Counted from the stretch's first letter, positions 1-10,049 are shown. The stretch is 64,000 bases of DNA from Bacteroidales bacterium (GCA_024400295.1 JAKSNA010000008.1:1-64000), one strand, 5' to 3'. A program made the numbers and translations. Notes: generated by a model not told the origin, from the letters alone.

Positions 1-52
<52 letters not shown>

Positions 53-153
53 TTGACTCCGTCAATCAGCATTCTCCTCACGACTCGGCAGAACAAATTG
101 GAGATTCATTTTGCTCTCGCTGCTCCGAGAATTCCGCTTGACTTTTGACGGTG

Positions 154-161
154 CAAAAATA
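154..161 (-). promoter_or_regulatory. Bacteroidetes-type -7 element for the tRNA-Gly transcript
   Basis: The minus strand reads TATTTTTG followed by C, matching TAnnTTTG. The tRNA begins about 95 nt downstream. The intervening stretch repeats the words that lead into the tRNA (TCAAGCGGAA occurs near 50 and near 135). Confidence 0.55.
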
Positions 162-243
162 CATATTTTTTCAATATTGCAACTTATTTTTTGATTTTTT
201 TTTGCAACTTATCAAAACGATTGATATTCAATATTCTACACAG

Positions 244-2844
244 TTATTTTAACAATTTTTTTATTTCATTCAGCTTCATCAGTGCCTCAACAGGCGTCAA
301 AGTGTCGATGTTTGTGTTCAGAATATCCTCTTTTATCTGCAACAAAAGCGGGTCGTCGAGCTGAATGAAGCTGAGTTGCATCTCGTCAACTTTCTTGCTT
401 TCCTTCACTGCTTCGTCGAGGTTATCGTGCGAGTGCGACTTCTCGAGCATCGACAGCAGTGCGTCGGCGCGGTCGATGACTTTGCGCGGCATCCCTGCCA
501 TCGCCGCCACATGTATGCCGAAGCTGTGTGCGCTGCCGCCGCGTTTCAGTTTCCGCAGGAACACGACACGGTTGCCGACCTCTTTCACGCTCACGTGATA
601 GTTCTTGATGCGCGGGAACGACGCCTCCATCTCGTTAAGCTCATGGTAATGTGTGGCAAACAGCACCTTCGCCCTGCAATACTGATGTTCGTGCAGATAC
701 TCTGTTATCGCCCACGCTATGCTGATGCCGTCGTAAGTGCTTGTGCCGCGGCCTATTTCATCGAGCAAGATCAAGCTGCGGTTCGACACATTGTTTAATA
801 TCGACGCCGTCTCGTTCATCTCCACCATAAACGTTGACTCGCCCGACGAGATGTTGTCGCTCGCGCCCACCCGCGTGAAAATCTTGTCAATCAGTCCGAT
901 ACGCGCCGATGTCGCCGGCACGAACGAGCCAATCTGAGCCATCAGCACTATCAAGGCAGTCTGCCGCAGCAACGCCGACTTGCCCGACATGTTAGGGCCT
1001 GTGATGATGATGATCTGCTGTTTCTCTCGGTCGAGATAGACATCGTTTGAGATATACTCCTCTCCCACCGGCATGAGCTGTTCGATGACAGGATGTCTTC
1101 CTTCCTTAATATCAAGCACATACGACTCATCGACCGTCGGCATGACGTAGTTGTTGTTCAGGGCGATGAAGCCGAAGCTCACCAGACAGTCGATTTTCGC
1201 GGCAAGCGCGGCGTTCAACTGTATCGGGGCGACGAAACCGCTTGTCGCGCCGACAAGTTCGGCATAGACACGATCCTCGATGACTTGTATGCGTTCCTCC
1301 GCCCCGAGGATTTTCTGTTCGTATTGTTTCAGTTCCTCCGTGATGTAACGCTCCGCATTCGCCAAGGTCTGCTTGCGGACCCACTCCGCCGGGACCTTGT
1401 CCTTGTGCGTGTTTGTCACTTCGAGGTAATAGCCGAAGACGTTGTTGAAGCCGACTTTCAGCGATGAGATGCCTGTCGCCTCAATCTCACGCTGTTGGAT
1501 ATTAATAAGGTATTCCTTGCCGGAACGTGAGAGATTACGCAGCTCATCGAGCTCGGAATCCACGCCGTCGGCTATGACATTTCCCTTGGAGACGAGAGCC
1601 GGTGCGTCCTGTCGCAACTCTCTTTTTATACGGTTACATATTGACTCGCAAGGATTTAACTGCTCGGCAAAAGCCTTCACCGGCTCACAACCGCTTTCAG
1701 CGCACAGTCCCTTTATAATCTTAATTTGGTCGAGTGCCCTCGCCACCTGCAAAAGTTCCCGCGGACTGACACGTCCGAGCGACACCTTCGAGATGAGTCG
1801 TTCCAGATCGCCGACCTGCCGGAGCGAGTCCTGATATTTCGAGATGACATCGCGGTTCTTAAAGAAATAATCCACGACCTCATAGCGTGCCTGTATCTGC
1901 TCCTTGCTTTTCAGCGGGAGTGAGATCCAGCGGCGCATGAGACGCGATCCCATCGGAGAGACGGTCTTGTCGATGACGTCAATCAGCGTCTTGGCGTTCG
2001 GGTTCGAGGTGTTGAGCAGTTCGAGGTTACGGATAGTGAACTTGTCAAGCCACACGAACTGTCCTTGGTCGATTCGCGAAAGCGAGGTGATATAGTCAAT
2101 CTTATCATGTTGAGTCTCATGCAGATAATGTATGGCTGCGCCAGCCGCCACTATGCCTTTCGGGAAGTCATCGACGCCGAAGCCTTTCAGTGATGTCGTT
2201 TTGAAATGCCGCGTGAGGATGTCGTTGGCATAGTCTTCTGTGAACACCCAATCATCGAAAACGGTGATAAAGAACTTGTCGCCGAACGTCTCCATGAACT
2301 CACGCCGTTTGTCGCGCTGGCAGAGGACCTCCGACGGGTTAAGGCTTTGGAGAAGTTTGTCAACGTATTCGGCGGTGCCTTGTGTGAGGTAGAACTCCCC
2401 GGTCGAGACATCGAGGAAGGCGACACCCAGCTCGTTCTTGTCGAAATGCACGGAGGCGAGGAAGTTGTTCTCCTTCTGCACCAGCACGTTGTCATCGTAG
2501 GTTATACCCGGCGTCACGAGTTCAATGACCCCGCGTTTCACGAGACCTTTCGCTGTTTTAGGGTCTTCAAGTTGTTCACATATAGCGACTTTCAGTCCGG
2601 CCCTGACGAGTTTGGGGAGATAAGTGTCGAGCGCATGGTGAGGAAACCCCGCCAGATTGATCCCTTTGTCATTGCTATTATGATGTTTCGTCAACACAAT
2701 TCCCAGTATCTTCGATGATTTCACGGCATCTTCGCCATACGTCTCATAAAAATCGCCGACGCGGAAAAGCAGCATCGCCTCAGGGTATTTCGCCTTGAAA
2801 GCATAGTATTGTTTCATCAAAGGAGTGTCGTTAGAGCCTGCCAT
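244..2844 (-). CDS. mutS: DNA mismatch repair protein MutS
   Basis: MutS binds mispaired or looped-out bases, then uses ATP to recruit MutL and start strand-specific repair. The 866-residue length is normal for the family. The N-terminal mismatch-reading domain carries the Phe-x-Glu motif (GDFYETYG, residues 30-37), whose Phe stacks on the mismatch and whose Glu contacts it. The middle holds the connector, lever and clamp domains. The C-terminal ABC ATPase has Walker A GPNMSGKS near residue 617, the Walker B/D-loop region [14 protein letters not shown] near 690, and the helix-turn-helix dimerisation tail. The start [14 protein letters not shown] gives the expected short N-terminus. The gene is transcribed alone, towards the tRNA, and nothing looks unusual. 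Confidence 0.98.
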   Translation of the reverse strand: MAGSNDTPLMKQYYAFKAKYPEAMLLFRVGDFYETYGEDAVKSSKILGIVLTKHHNSNDKGINLAGFPHHALDTYLPKLVRAGLKVAICEQLEDPKTAKGLVKRGVIELVTPGITYDDNVLVQKENNFLASVHFDKNELGVAFLDVSTGEFYLTQGTAEYVDKLLQSLNPSEVLCQRDKRREFMETFGDKFFITVFDDWVFTEDYANDILTRHFKTTSLKGFGVDDFPKGIVAAGAAIHYLHETQHDKIDYITSLSRIDQGQFVWLDKFTIRNLELLNTSNPNAKTLIDVIDKTVSPMGSRLMRRWISLPLKSKEQIQARYEVVDYFFKNRDVISKYQDSLRQVGDLERLISKVSLGRVSPRELLQVARALDQIKIIKGLCAESGCEPVKAFAEQLNPCESICNRIKRELRQDAPALVSKGNVIADGVDSELDELRNLSRSGKEYLINIQQREIEATGISSLKVGFNNVFGYYLEVTNTHKDKVPAEWVRKQTLANAERYITEELKQYEQKILGAEERIQVIEDRVYAELVGATSGFVAPIQLNAALAAKIDCLVSFGFIALNNNYVMPTVDESYVLDIKEGRHPVIEQLMPVGEEYISNDVYLDREKQQIIIITGPNMSGKSALLRQTALIVLMAQIGSFVPATSARIGLIDKIFTRVGASDNISSGESTFMVEMNETASILNNVSNRSLILLDEIGRGTSTYDGISIAWAITEYLHEHQYCRAKVLFATHYHELNEMEASFPRIKNYHVSVKEVGNRVVFLRKLKRGGSAHSFGIHVAAMAGMPRKVIDRADALLSMLEKSHSHDNLDEAVKESKKVDEMQLSFIQLDDPLLLQIKEDILNTNIDTLTPVEALMKLNEIKKLLK

Positions 2845-2939
2845 CGGAGTTAAAAGTTAGAAAGTTTATAAAGTCAGAAAGTCTATAAAAAATTAAATGC
2901 AAAGGTAAACATTTTTAGTGAAATAATGTTAAAAAAAAG

Positions 2940-2947
2940 TAATTTTG
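2940..2947 (+). promoter_or_regulatory. -7 promoter element of the RNA methyltransferase gene
   Basis: TAATTTTG followed by C matches TAnnTTTG. A reading frame that starts at the TTG inside this element (2945) would lie within the promoter, so the ATG at 2963 is the likely start and the leader is only about 8-10 nt. Confidence 0.65.
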
Positions 2948-2962
2948 CACAAATTTTTGAAG

Positions 2963-3502
2963 ATGAGAAAACTTACAACACAGGAGATGAATCGGTTGAG
3001 TGTCGCTGATTATCATAATGTTGAGAAACTTCCGGTTATCGTCGTACTTGACAACATCCGTTCGTTAAGCAATGTGGGGGCGTTTTTCCGCACCGCCGAC
3101 GCATTCAGAATCGGGTGCATATTTCTTTGCGGAATAACGGCCTGCCCGCCGCACCGCGAGATTCACAAGACGGCACTTGGCGCTGATGAAAGCGTCGATT
3201 GGAAATATTTCAAGACGACAGCTGAAGCGTGCGAACATCTAAAGTCATTGGGTTACAAGATTTTCGCGGTGGAACAAGTTGAGAACAGCATCAAGCTCGA
3301 CGGTTTTGAAGCACCTGAGAGATCGGCATACATCTTCGGCAACGAGGTAGATGGCGTTGATGAGGCCGTGCTACCGTTCTGCGAGCAGGCTGTAGAAATT
3401 CCGCAAGAAGGCACAAAGCATTCACTAAACGTATCAGTGACAGGCGGTATCGTGATGTATCACATTTTTAAAAATTTATGGGAAAATAAAAAAAATATGT
3501 GA
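2963..3502 (+). CDS. TrmH/SpoU-family RNA 2'-O-methyltransferase
   Basis: This predicted SPOUT-class enzyme transfers a methyl group from S-adenosylmethionine to a ribose 2'-OH of tRNA or rRNA; the exact target cannot be read from the sequence. Motif 1 is the N-terminal DNIRSLSNVGAFFRTADAF (Asn and Arg in the catalytic pocket). Motif 2 is FGNEVDGVDEAVL, and motif 3 is EIPQEGTKHSLNVSVTGGI, which forms the trefoil-knot cofactor site. About 179 residues make it a minimal single-domain member with no N-terminal RNA-binding extension. The frame opens 18 nt earlier at a TTG, but that lies in the promoter, so the ATG start is preferred. Confidence 0.88.
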   Translation: MRKLTTQEMNRLSVADYHNVEKLPVIVVLDNIRSLSNVGAFFRTADAFRIGCIFLCGITACPPHREIHKTALGADESVDWKYFKTTAEACEHLKSLGYKIFAVEQVENSIKLDGFEAPERSAYIFGNEVDGVDEAVLPFCEQAVEIPQEGTKHSLNVSVTGGIVMYHIFKNLWENKKNM

Positions 3503-3520
3503 CCGCTTTAATTTTTTTTA

Positions 3521-3528
3521 TATCTTTG
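3521..3528 (+). promoter_or_regulatory. -7 promoter element of the OmpA-like gene
   Basis: TATCTTTG followed by CAC matches TAnnTTTG. It lies 45 nt before the ATG at 3574 and just after the upstream stop codon. Confidence 0.65.
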
Positions 3529-3573
3529 CACGAATTTATTTTGAAAGAAAATTAGAAACAAAAATTCACAACT

Positions 3574-5505
3574 ATGAACAAATTTACATTCAAGAAATTA
3601 TTGCTAATCATTACATTAGCATTTTCTTCTTCTGTTTTGACGGCACAGGATGTCACAGAGGAAAATCAGCAAAATGAGAGATTCAAGAGCCACATGTACG
3701 TTACAGGCGAGTTAGGCGGCACTTCTCTTTCAGGAGAAGTCAACAAAATCAAGCCGGGTTTCAACGGAAATCTCGGATTGGGTCTTCAGTTTGACAAGTA
3801 TTTCGGCTTGAACGCCAACATCGGCTACGGCACATTGAGAGGCGAGATGAAAGATGTTTTCTCCATCAAAGAAGGCAATTACGTTGAAGGTGACATCAAC
3901 CTCACTATCAGCTTGATCGACCTCATCGGAGGTTACAAGGCAGACCGCTTGGTGACATTGACACCGCACATCGGCATCGGTCACATCCAGTACAGGACAA
4001 AGATTGAGAAAGCTGACGGACAGGCAGCGGCTATCGGATACAACAACCACGATGGTAACAATGTCCGCGGCAACGGCTTCGGGCAGAGAGTCATCGCAGC
4101 CACGATCCCTGTCGGCCTCCAGCTCGGCTTCAACATCAACTCGAAGTGGAACATCTATCTCGACTACACCGCCAAATTCGCTGACTCCGATCGCATTGAC
4201 TGCTTCCCTGCAGGCAAACACAACGACTGGATCAGCAACCTCAACATCGGTGCAAGATACAGCATCAAGAGAAGTGCCGCAAAATCAGCAGACGGCTACG
4301 ATGATAACGAATACTGCAACTATTGGTATTTCACGGTGGACGGCGGCGCGAACTACTTGTTCGGTGACAACAAGGCATGGAAAGGACGCGACGTTAAAGG
4401 CAACGCCAACATCGGTGTCGGTTACGCATTCCATAACTTTATGACCGTATTCGGAAAGATTGGTTATGGCTCATACAAAGGAGAGAAAGACAACTTCTTC
4501 GCAATCAACGAGGCTGATTACATTTCGACAACAGTCAATTTCGGCATTGACCTCATGAACGCCTTCAATTACAAGGAAGACCGCAAGTTCGGTTTGACCC
4601 CACACATCGGCTTCGGTGCCATCCAATACAGAGTCACAACCGTCAAAGGCGGGAATACATTCAGATACGGATACGACAAAGGCAATGCGAACATCAAGGG
4701 CAACGGACTACAAGACAGACGCGTTGTCGCCGAAGTCCCGATGGGCCTCGAGCTGACATACAGGATGAACAAACGCATCGACCTCTTCTTCGACGGAACA
4801 GTATCGTACTGCAACACGGATCTTCTTGATGGTGTCGCATCAGGGAAACATGACGACTGGATGGCGAGAGCCAACGCCGGTGTCCGCTTCAAACTCAACA
4901 CATCATGCGAGAGAAAGGCAAAGAAAGACGCTCTCATGGAAAAAATGACACCTCAAATCATTCAATGCTCATGCCCAAAGAAGACCGATACGGTTTATGT
5001 GCCAGTCGATAAGGTTGATGTAAGAGAAAAAATGGCACACCAAAATTACACAGACGTAATGTTCCCTGTCAGCAAATCAGAGAAAATCAACAATCAGGTA
5101 AACAAGAACGCCATCGCAAGATCCGCCTACGACCTCGAAGAGGGATACGTGATCAGCAGCATCATCGTTGAAGGGTACGCTTCACCGGAAGGCTCGGAAG
5201 AAAATAACCAGAAACTCGCCGAAGACCGTGCCAACGTCGCAGCTGAATTTGTCAAAGACGAACTCGGAGACAAAATCGGAGACGCTGGAATCGAAGTGGT
5301 TGCAAATGGCGGTGACTGGGAAGGCCTCTACAGAGCCATCGAAGGTTCTGAGATCAAGGACAAAGACAACATCGTCGAACAGCTCAAGAATGCAAGCGAC
5401 AGAAGGGCCACATTAAATAATCTCGTGGCTAAATATCCTGAAATAAAGAATCTGTTCTCACAGCTCAGACGTGCCGGCGTGACAATCAACACCGAAATGA
5501 AATAG
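3574..5505 (+). CDS. OmpA-like outer membrane protein with two tandem beta-barrel domains
   Basis: This 643-residue envelope protein has a signal peptide (MNKFTFKKLLLIITLAF, cleavage likely after LTAQ). Two homologous blocks follow, about residues 40-235 and 250-450. Both run through the same landmarks: a GY-G-rich strand, TPHIG-G-IQYR, a G-N-N-GNG-QxRVVA-PVGL segment, and SGKH-DW before the final strands. Each block looks like one small outer-membrane barrel. The C-terminal part (about 520-640) has an OmpA-type peptidoglycan-binding pattern, VEGYASPEGSEENN then LAEDRA. The role is probably structural, tying the outer membrane to the cell wall. The gene is monocistronic, with its own promoter and a strong terminator. 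The duplicated barrel is unusual, since common OmpA proteins have one. Confidence 0.8.
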   Translation: MNKFTFKKLLLIITLAFSSSVLTAQDVTEENQQNERFKSHMYVTGELGGTSLSGEVNKIKPGFNGNLGLGLQFDKYFGLNANIGYGTLRGEMKDVFSIKEGNYVEGDINLTISLIDLIGGYKADRLVTLTPHIGIGHIQYRTKIEKADGQAAAIGYNNHDGNNVRGNGFGQRVIAATIPVGLQLGFNINSKWNIYLDYTAKFADSDRIDCFPAGKHNDWISNLNIGARYSIKRSAAKSADGYDDNEYCNYWYFTVDGGANYLFGDNKAWKGRDVKGNANIGVGYAFHNFMTVFGKIGYGSYKGEKDNFFAINEADYISTTVNFGIDLMNAFNYKEDRKFGLTPHIGFGAIQYRVTTVKGGNTFRYGYDKGNANIKGNGLQDRRVVAEVPMGLELTYRMNKRIDLFFDGTVSYCNTDLLDGVASGKHDDWMARANAGVRFKLNTSCERKAKKDALMEKMTPQIIQCSCPKKTDTVYVPVDKVDVREKMAHQNYTDVMFPVSKSEKINNQVNKNAIARSAYDLEEGYVISSIIVEGYASPEGSEENNQKLAEDRANVAAEFVKDELGDKIGDAGIEVVANGGDWEGLYRAIEGSEIKDKDNIVEQLKNASDRRATLNNLVAKYPEIKNLFSQLRRAGVTINTEMK

Positions 5506-5520
5506 CGCCATATTGCAAAA

Positions 5521-5556
5521 AAGGAGGTTCACTTCAAAGTGGACCTCTTTTTTTTA
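5521..5556. terminator. Rho-independent terminator shared by convergent genes
   Basis: The hairpin GGAGGTTCACTT / AAGTGGACCTC has one G-T pair and a very short loop, and is followed by about nine T. A matching A run at its left side lets it also serve the kinase gene coming from the other strand. Confidence 0.85.
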
Positions 5557-5569
5557 TCTCTATTTCTCT

Positions 5570-6208
5570 TTAAAGCACCAAGCGGTGAATACCAATGTCA
5601 TACGGCTGGTCTATCGCCTCAATAATCTTGTCGTAGTCTTTCCTGTTCGCCACGAAATCAAGGTTGTTGGTGTCCAATATCAAAATGCGCATGTCGCTCT
5701 GTTGCCTGATGAAGTCGAAATAACCTTTCTGCAGGTTCTCAAGATAAGAGTCATCGATTTTCTGCTCGTATTCGCGGCCACGCTTCCTGATGTTATGCTG
5801 GAGATGATCAACATCGAGATATAGATAGACCATCAGCTCGGGCTTCGGGACATTTGAGAAGATGATGTTGAAGAACCTCGAAAACAAGGCATACTCGTCG
5901 GGCTGGAGGTTCTCGCGCGAGAAGATGAGCGACTTCGCGACGTAATAGTCGGAGATTATGAAGTCGTGGAAGAGGTCAAGGTTGCCGAGCTTGTCCTTGA
6001 GCTGCTGATAGCGGAGAGCCAGGAATGTCATCTCAACCTGGAAAGCGTATTTGTCAGGCTCATTATAGAACTTTGCCAGGAACGGGTTCTTGTCAGGTTC
6101 ATACTCTTCAAGGATCAACTTTCCGTTGAAGTCATTGGCAATCATGTGAGAGAGAGTCGTCTTGCCCGCCCCCATCGTGCCTTCGATAGCGATATAGTTA
6201 TATTTCAT
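5570..6208 (-). CDS. Deoxynucleoside kinase (deoxyguanosine/deoxyadenosine kinase family)
   Basis: The enzyme phosphorylates deoxynucleosides for nucleotide salvage, using ATP in the cytoplasm. The P-loop is EGTMGAGKTT at residues 9-18. EEYEPDKNPFL supplies the base-catalyst Glu region. ISDYY-AKSLIF resembles the DRS-type region. The lid RKRGREYEQ near residue 140 is the arginine-rich clamp of the dNK family. The 212-residue length is normal. It overlaps the end of folK by 11 bp, so the two are translated from one mRNA, a pairing I recall from other Bacteroidetes. Substrate preference between dG, dA and dC cannot be settled here. Confidence 0.88.
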   Translation of the reverse strand: MKYNYIAIEGTMGAGKTTLSHMIANDFNGKLILEEYEPDKNPFLAKFYNEPDKYAFQVEMTFLALRYQQLKDKLGNLDLFHDFIISDYYVAKSLIFSRENLQPDEYALFSRFFNIIFSNVPKPELMVYLYLDVDHLQHNIRKRGREYEQKIDDSYLENLQKGYFDFIRQQSDMRILILDTNNLDFVANRKDYDKIIEAIDQPYDIGIHRLVL

Positions 6209-6716
6209 AGTTCATTTTTTTAACGACACCATTATCCTGACACATCTGAAGCAGCTCGGCGTTTGTCGTTTTCAGACGCGGATGAACCATCTCCGGACAC
6301 AGGTCGCAGAGAGGCATCAGAGTGAAACGACGCAGATGAAGGCGTGGATGTGGCGCTGTAACATATTCTGTTTCAATGACTTGATTTCCAAAATAAAGTA
6401 TGTCGAGATCCATCGGGCGTGATACATAGCCTTCATGCGGCGTCACCCTGTCACGACCGAGTTCGAGTTCGATGGCGAGAAGCCGCTTCATCAACTCATC
6501 GGGCCCGAACTGAGTCTCCATTTTCACCACCTGATTCAGAAACCAGTTTTCCGACTCAAACCCCCATGGCTCCGACTCATAGACCGGCGATTTCGCCACC
6601 ACTCTCCCGCAAATGCCATTCATCCTCTCAATCGCTTGATTCATAAGGCTTTCACGTTCTCCAACATTGGAACCAACCAATATAAATACCGTTTCAGAAA
6701 CCATCAATTTTTTCAA
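6198..6716 (-). CDS. folK: 2-amino-4-hydroxy-6-hydroxymethyldihydropteridine pyrophosphokinase
   Basis: HPPK transfers pyrophosphate from ATP to 6-hydroxymethyl-7,8-dihydropterin, the step before dihydropteroate synthase in folate synthesis. Diagnostic stretches are ILVGSNVGERE near the N-terminus, SPVYESEPWGFESENWFLNQV, ELELGRDR, RPMDLDILYFG with the two metal-binding aspartates, and PHPRLHLRRFTLMPL. The frame opens at 6716 (MKKLMVSE). The minus-strand promoter at 6727-6734 would put transcription start only a few bases ahead of that ATG, so Met5 at 6704 may be the true start. The deoxynucleoside kinase follows with overlapping codons. Confidence 0.95.
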   Translation of the reverse strand: MKKLMVSETVFILVGSNVGERESLMNQAIERMNGICGRVVAKSPVYESEPWGFESENWFLNQVVKMETQFGPDELMKRLLAIELELGRDRVTPHEGYVSRPMDLDILYFGNQVIETEYVTAPHPRLHLRRFTLMPLCDLCPEMVHPRLKTTNAELLQMCQDNGVVKKMNYEI

Positions 6717-6726
6717 AAATAAAGTG

Positions 6727-6755
6727 CAAAGATACAGAAAAAAAGAGTAACTTTG
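6727..6755. promoter_or_regulatory. Divergent promoter pair between folK and sppA
   Basis: The minus strand has TATCTTTG at 6734-6727 (for folK and the kinase). The plus strand has TAACTTTG at 6748-6755 (for sppA, 26 nt before its ATG). Both match TAnnTTTG, and their G bases are only about 28 bp apart, so the two polymerases would compete for the site. Confidence 0.65.
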
Positions 6756-6780
6756 TGAAATTTTTAATTAGTATAAAACC

Positions 6781-8559
6781 ATGAGACAATTTTTCAAATT
6801 CATGTTCGCGTCATGCCTCGGCTCGGCGTTGATGCTTGTGTTAGTATTCTTCATTCTAATCGGTTCAATCAGTTCTTCATTAAGCAGTTCAAAAGAAACG
6901 GTGACTGTAGTCCCGAAGACTGTGTTGTACATGAATTTAGATTACGACATTCCTGAAAGAAGCAACGAGGACGACCTGACAGCCGCTCTTTCAAGCCTGA
7001 GCATGAGCCTCGAGCAGTCAGACATGGCGGGCATGAACGACATCCTCGCCAACATTGACGCGGCTGCAACAGACCCCAACATCGCGGGCATTTTCCTTGA
7101 GCTTTCATCAATAGGCACCTCATCGGCGAACATCGAAGAGATAAGAGACCGTCTCGTCAAGTTCCGCGAGTCGGGCAAATTCGTCATCTCATACGCCGAG
7201 ACGATGGCGCAGAACGCCTATTACCTCGCCACGGCATCGGATGAGATCTACATCAACCCGCAAGGTATGCTCGACATCCACGGCATGGCGTCACAGGTGA
7301 TGTTCTACAAGCACCTCTTCGACAAGCTCGACATCGAGATGCAGATCGTCAGAGGGCCGAACAACAGGTTCAAGAGTGCTGTCGAGCCGTATTTCCTCGA
7401 CAAGATGAGCGACGCCAACCGCGAACAATACGAGAAGTTGCTCGGCTCGGTGTGGTTTAAGATAGTGAACGACATCAGCATGACAAGAGGTATCAGCATC
7501 CAGAGGATCAACGAGTTGGCCGATGACCTAAGCCTCGCCTTCGACGCAGATGTGGCACTTGAGGAAGGCTTCATCGATGGGCTTCTCTATAGAGACCAGA
7601 TTATCGACAAGATCAAAGAGAAAGCCGACATCGCCAAGAAAGACAAGATTGAGATTCTGAGCAACTCACAATACGCAAACGCGAGACCTGCCAAAAAGTC
7701 ACAGTCAGACAAGGTCGCGGTCATCTACGCATCGGGACAGATCTTCGACGGTGAGGGCGACAACGACAAGATCGGCTCAGTCACACTGTCAAAGGCCATC
7801 CGCGAGGCGCGTGAGGACAGCAAGGTCAAGGCCATAGTGATGAGAGTCAATTCACCGGGCGGCAGCGCACTCGCATCTGAAGTCATCAGGAGAGAAGTCG
7901 AACTCGCGAAACAAGAGAAGCCGTTCATCATCTCGATGGGCAACTACGCTGCTTCGGGCGGCTACTGGATCTCGAGCGAAGGCGACCGCATCTTCGCCGA
8001 CGCCACCACACTAACCGGCTCGATAGGCGTGTTCGGCACCTTCCCCAACGCGAAGAAATTCCTGAACGACAAAGTCGGCCTCACCTTCGACGGCGTGAAG
8101 ACCAACGAGAACGCCGACTTCGGCACCATAACACAGCCGCTGACACCTTACCAGATGTCAATGCTCCAGAAACATGTCGGCGAGACATACAACGACTTCA
8201 CCGCACTGGTGGCACGCACCCGCGGACTGCGCCAGTCGTATGTCGATTCCATCGGGCAAGGCCGCGTGTGGGCGGGCACCGATGCCCTTGAACTAGGCCT
8301 CGTTGACGAAATCGGCGGCATCGACAAAGCCATCGAATACGCCGCACAACAAGCTAACCTCACGGACTATTCCATCAAGGATTATCCAAAACAGAAAGAC
8401 CTGATGCAACAGCTGCTGAGTGGAAACATACAGGAGCCTTACACCAAGTCGTTGCTGCAAAATAAGTTAGGAGGCAACTATTCATACATAAAAGCACTTG
8501 AAAGCATCGAAAACATCGATGGAATCCAGGCTCTGATGCCTTTCTCCGTGATACAATAA
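6781..8559 (+). CDS. sppA: Signal peptide peptidase SppA, 67K type
   Basis: This membrane-anchored serine protease of family S49 digests leftover signal peptides from the periplasmic side. An N-terminal membrane segment (about residues 10-30) is followed by two ClpP-like repeats. The first repeat carries the catalytic lysine in GPNNRFKSAVEPYF (about residue 198). The second carries the serine in GNYAASGGYWISS (about residue 391) after the oxyanion segment RVNSPGGSALAS. This lysine-in-repeat-one, serine-in-repeat-two layout is that of E. coli SppA. The 592-residue length is typical. It has its own promoter and a clear terminator at 8577-8611. Confidence 0.95.
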   Translation: MRQFFKFMFASCLGSALMLVLVFFILIGSISSSLSSSKETVTVVPKTVLYMNLDYDIPERSNEDDLTAALSSLSMSLEQSDMAGMNDILANIDAAATDPNIAGIFLELSSIGTSSANIEEIRDRLVKFRESGKFVISYAETMAQNAYYLATASDEIYINPQGMLDIHGMASQVMFYKHLFDKLDIEMQIVRGPNNRFKSAVEPYFLDKMSDANREQYEKLLGSVWFKIVNDISMTRGISIQRINELADDLSLAFDADVALEEGFIDGLLYRDQIIDKIKEKADIAKKDKIEILSNSQYANARPAKKSQSDKVAVIYASGQIFDGEGDNDKIGSVTLSKAIREAREDSKVKAIVMRVNSPGGSALASEVIRREVELAKQEKPFIISMGNYAASGGYWISSEGDRIFADATTLTGSIGVFGTFPNAKKFLNDKVGLTFDGVKTNENADFGTITQPLTPYQMSMLQKHVGETYNDFTALVARTRGLRQSYVDSIGQGRVWAGTDALELGLVDEIGGIDKAIEYAAQQANLTDYSIKDYPKQKDLMQQLLSGNIQEPYTKSLLQNKLGGNYSYIKALESIENIDGIQALMPFSVIQ

Positions 8560-8576
8560 GGCTTTTCAACGAAGCA

Positions 8577-8611
8577 ACAAAAAACCTCAACATAAAGTTG
8601 GGGTTTTTTGT
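8577..8611 (+). terminator. Rho-independent terminator of sppA
   Basis: ACAAAAAACCTCAAC pairs with GTTGGGGTTTTTTGT across a five-base loop (one G-T pair), giving a stem that ends in a T run. Confidence 0.85.
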
Positions 8612-8633
8612 ACGCTAATACACATTTTATACA

Positions 8634-8641
8634 TATATTTG
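8634..8641 (+). promoter_or_regulatory. -7 promoter element of the acyltransferase/ketosynthase/ACP unit
   Basis: TATATTTG followed by CAG matches TAnnTTTG and lies 20 nt before the ATG at 8661. It probably drives the three genes 8661-11542, which end in a terminator. Confidence 0.6.
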
Positions 8642-8660
8642 CAGTTCATTCGTAGCAGTT

Positions 8661-10043
8661 ATGGGAAAATTAAGATTTACGTCTAAAATCAAAAAAAGGT
8701 TGTACTGGTTGCTGAGCAGCACAATCAGATTTTTCCATAATGTATTGTATTACAGGCATATATATTTGGTTGGCAAAGAAAACATCCCGCCGGTACACAC
8801 ACCTTTATTAATAGTGTCGAACCATCAGAACGCGCTGAACGACCCGTTGGGGATACTTTTCTCGTTCAACGACAGGGTCGTCACCATCTTCACGCGCGGC
8901 GACATTTTCAGGAGACGTTTTGTTGGCAGAATCCTGCGGTCGCTGTACCTGCTTCCGGCCTACAGGCTCGATGTTGACGGCGAAGACACCTTGAAATACA
9001 ACGACATCATGTTCAAGGAAGCCGGCGACAGACTGCTCGGCGGCCATGCAGTTGCGATTTTCCCGGAAGGGATCAACCAGACAAAACGGTGGCTCGGCGA
9101 CTTCTCGTCGGCATATCTAAAAATGGCTTTCGAGACGGCGGAACGCGACAATTTCAAGAAAGACATCGTCATCCTGCCGATGTGTAACCATTACAGCGAC
9201 TACTTCGGGATGCGTACCGACATGCTCCTGAAATTCGGCAAGCCGATCTCGCTGAAACCATATTACGACCTTTACAAGGAAAAACCGAGGACGGCACAAC
9301 GTACCGTCAACCATCTGGTAAGACAGGAAATAGAGGAGCTGATGCTCAACATCACCGACCTCGAAAACTACGAAGCCATTGATTACCTGAGAAATACATA
9401 CGGGATAAAATATGCGCAACGACTATACGTGAACCCGCATGTCCTGCCAGAAAAGCTATTTGCCGACAAGAAACTCGTGGCCGAACTCGACAGGCTGAAA
9501 GCGGAGAATCCGGAACTTTCAAAACAGATTTACGAAAGAGCGATTGAGCTAAGAAACAAATTCATTTCATACAAAATCAAAGAGGAAGACCTCGACCGCC
9601 AGGACAGCAGGTTCTCGTCGGTGCTCATGGGATTCGCTTTCGCTTTGCTTCTGCCGGTTTTTGTCATATCAATGATTCCCAACGTCTTGGTTTATTATTC
9701 CGTCGAGCCTATCGCGCAGAGATTCAAGAGGAAAGGCGGGAAAGCCGCCATGTTCACCAGCGGCGTGCGCTTCGCCATGATGTCGCTTTATTCCCTGCCT
9801 CTGTTCTGGACATTGTTCATCGTCCTCGAATGCATCTACCTCGGATGGACCGTGGCGTTGTGCCACGCCGTATTGCTTGTCCCGTCAACATTGTTCGGAC
9901 TGCATTACATAAAAGAATTCAAGACATGGATGAAACAGACAAAATTCTTCATCACGAAAAAGAAGAACTACAATAAACTCAACGAACTTTTGAAATTGAG
10001 AAACGAGTTGTATCTGACACTTGACAACAATCTGAAAATATAA
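8661..10043 (+). CDS. PlsC-family lysophospholipid/glycerolipid acyltransferase with C-terminal membrane segments
   Basis: The first 230 residues form an acyltransferase domain of the PlsC type, which moves an acyl chain from acyl-ACP or acyl-CoA to a hydroxyl acceptor. The catalytic His-x4-Asp box is VSNHQNALNDPLG (His near 53, Asp near 58). The acceptor phosphate-binding box is IFPEGINQTKRWL near 133. A helical stretch follows, then at least two hydrophobic membrane spans between about 310 and 410 and a lysine-rich tail. It stands first in a unit with a ketosynthase (6-bp gap) and an ACP. That suggests it esterifies the product of this cluster, not general phospholipid synthesis, though the acceptor is unknown. 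Confidence 0.78.
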   Translation: MGKLRFTSKIKKRLYWLLSSTIRFFHNVLYYRHIYLVGKENIPPVHTPLLIVSNHQNALNDPLGILFSFNDRVVTIFTRGDIFRRRFVGRILRSLYLLPAYRLDVDGEDTLKYNDIMFKEAGDRLLGGHAVAIFPEGINQTKRWLGDFSSAYLKMAFETAERDNFKKDIVILPMCNHYSDYFGMRTDMLLKFGKPISLKPYYDLYKEKPRTAQRTVNHLVRQEIEELMLNITDLENYEAIDYLRNTYGIKYAQRLYVNPHVLPEKLFADKKLVAELDRLKAENPELSKQIYERAIELRNKFISYKIKEEDLDRQDSRFSSVLMGFAFALLLPVFVISMIPNVLVYYSVEPIAQRFKRKGGKAAMFTSGVRFAMMSLYSLPLFWTLFIVLECIYLGWTVALCHAVLLVPSTLFGLHYIKEFKTWMKQTKFFITKKKNYNKLNELLKLRNELYLTLDNNLKI

Positions 10044-10049
10044 ATATAT

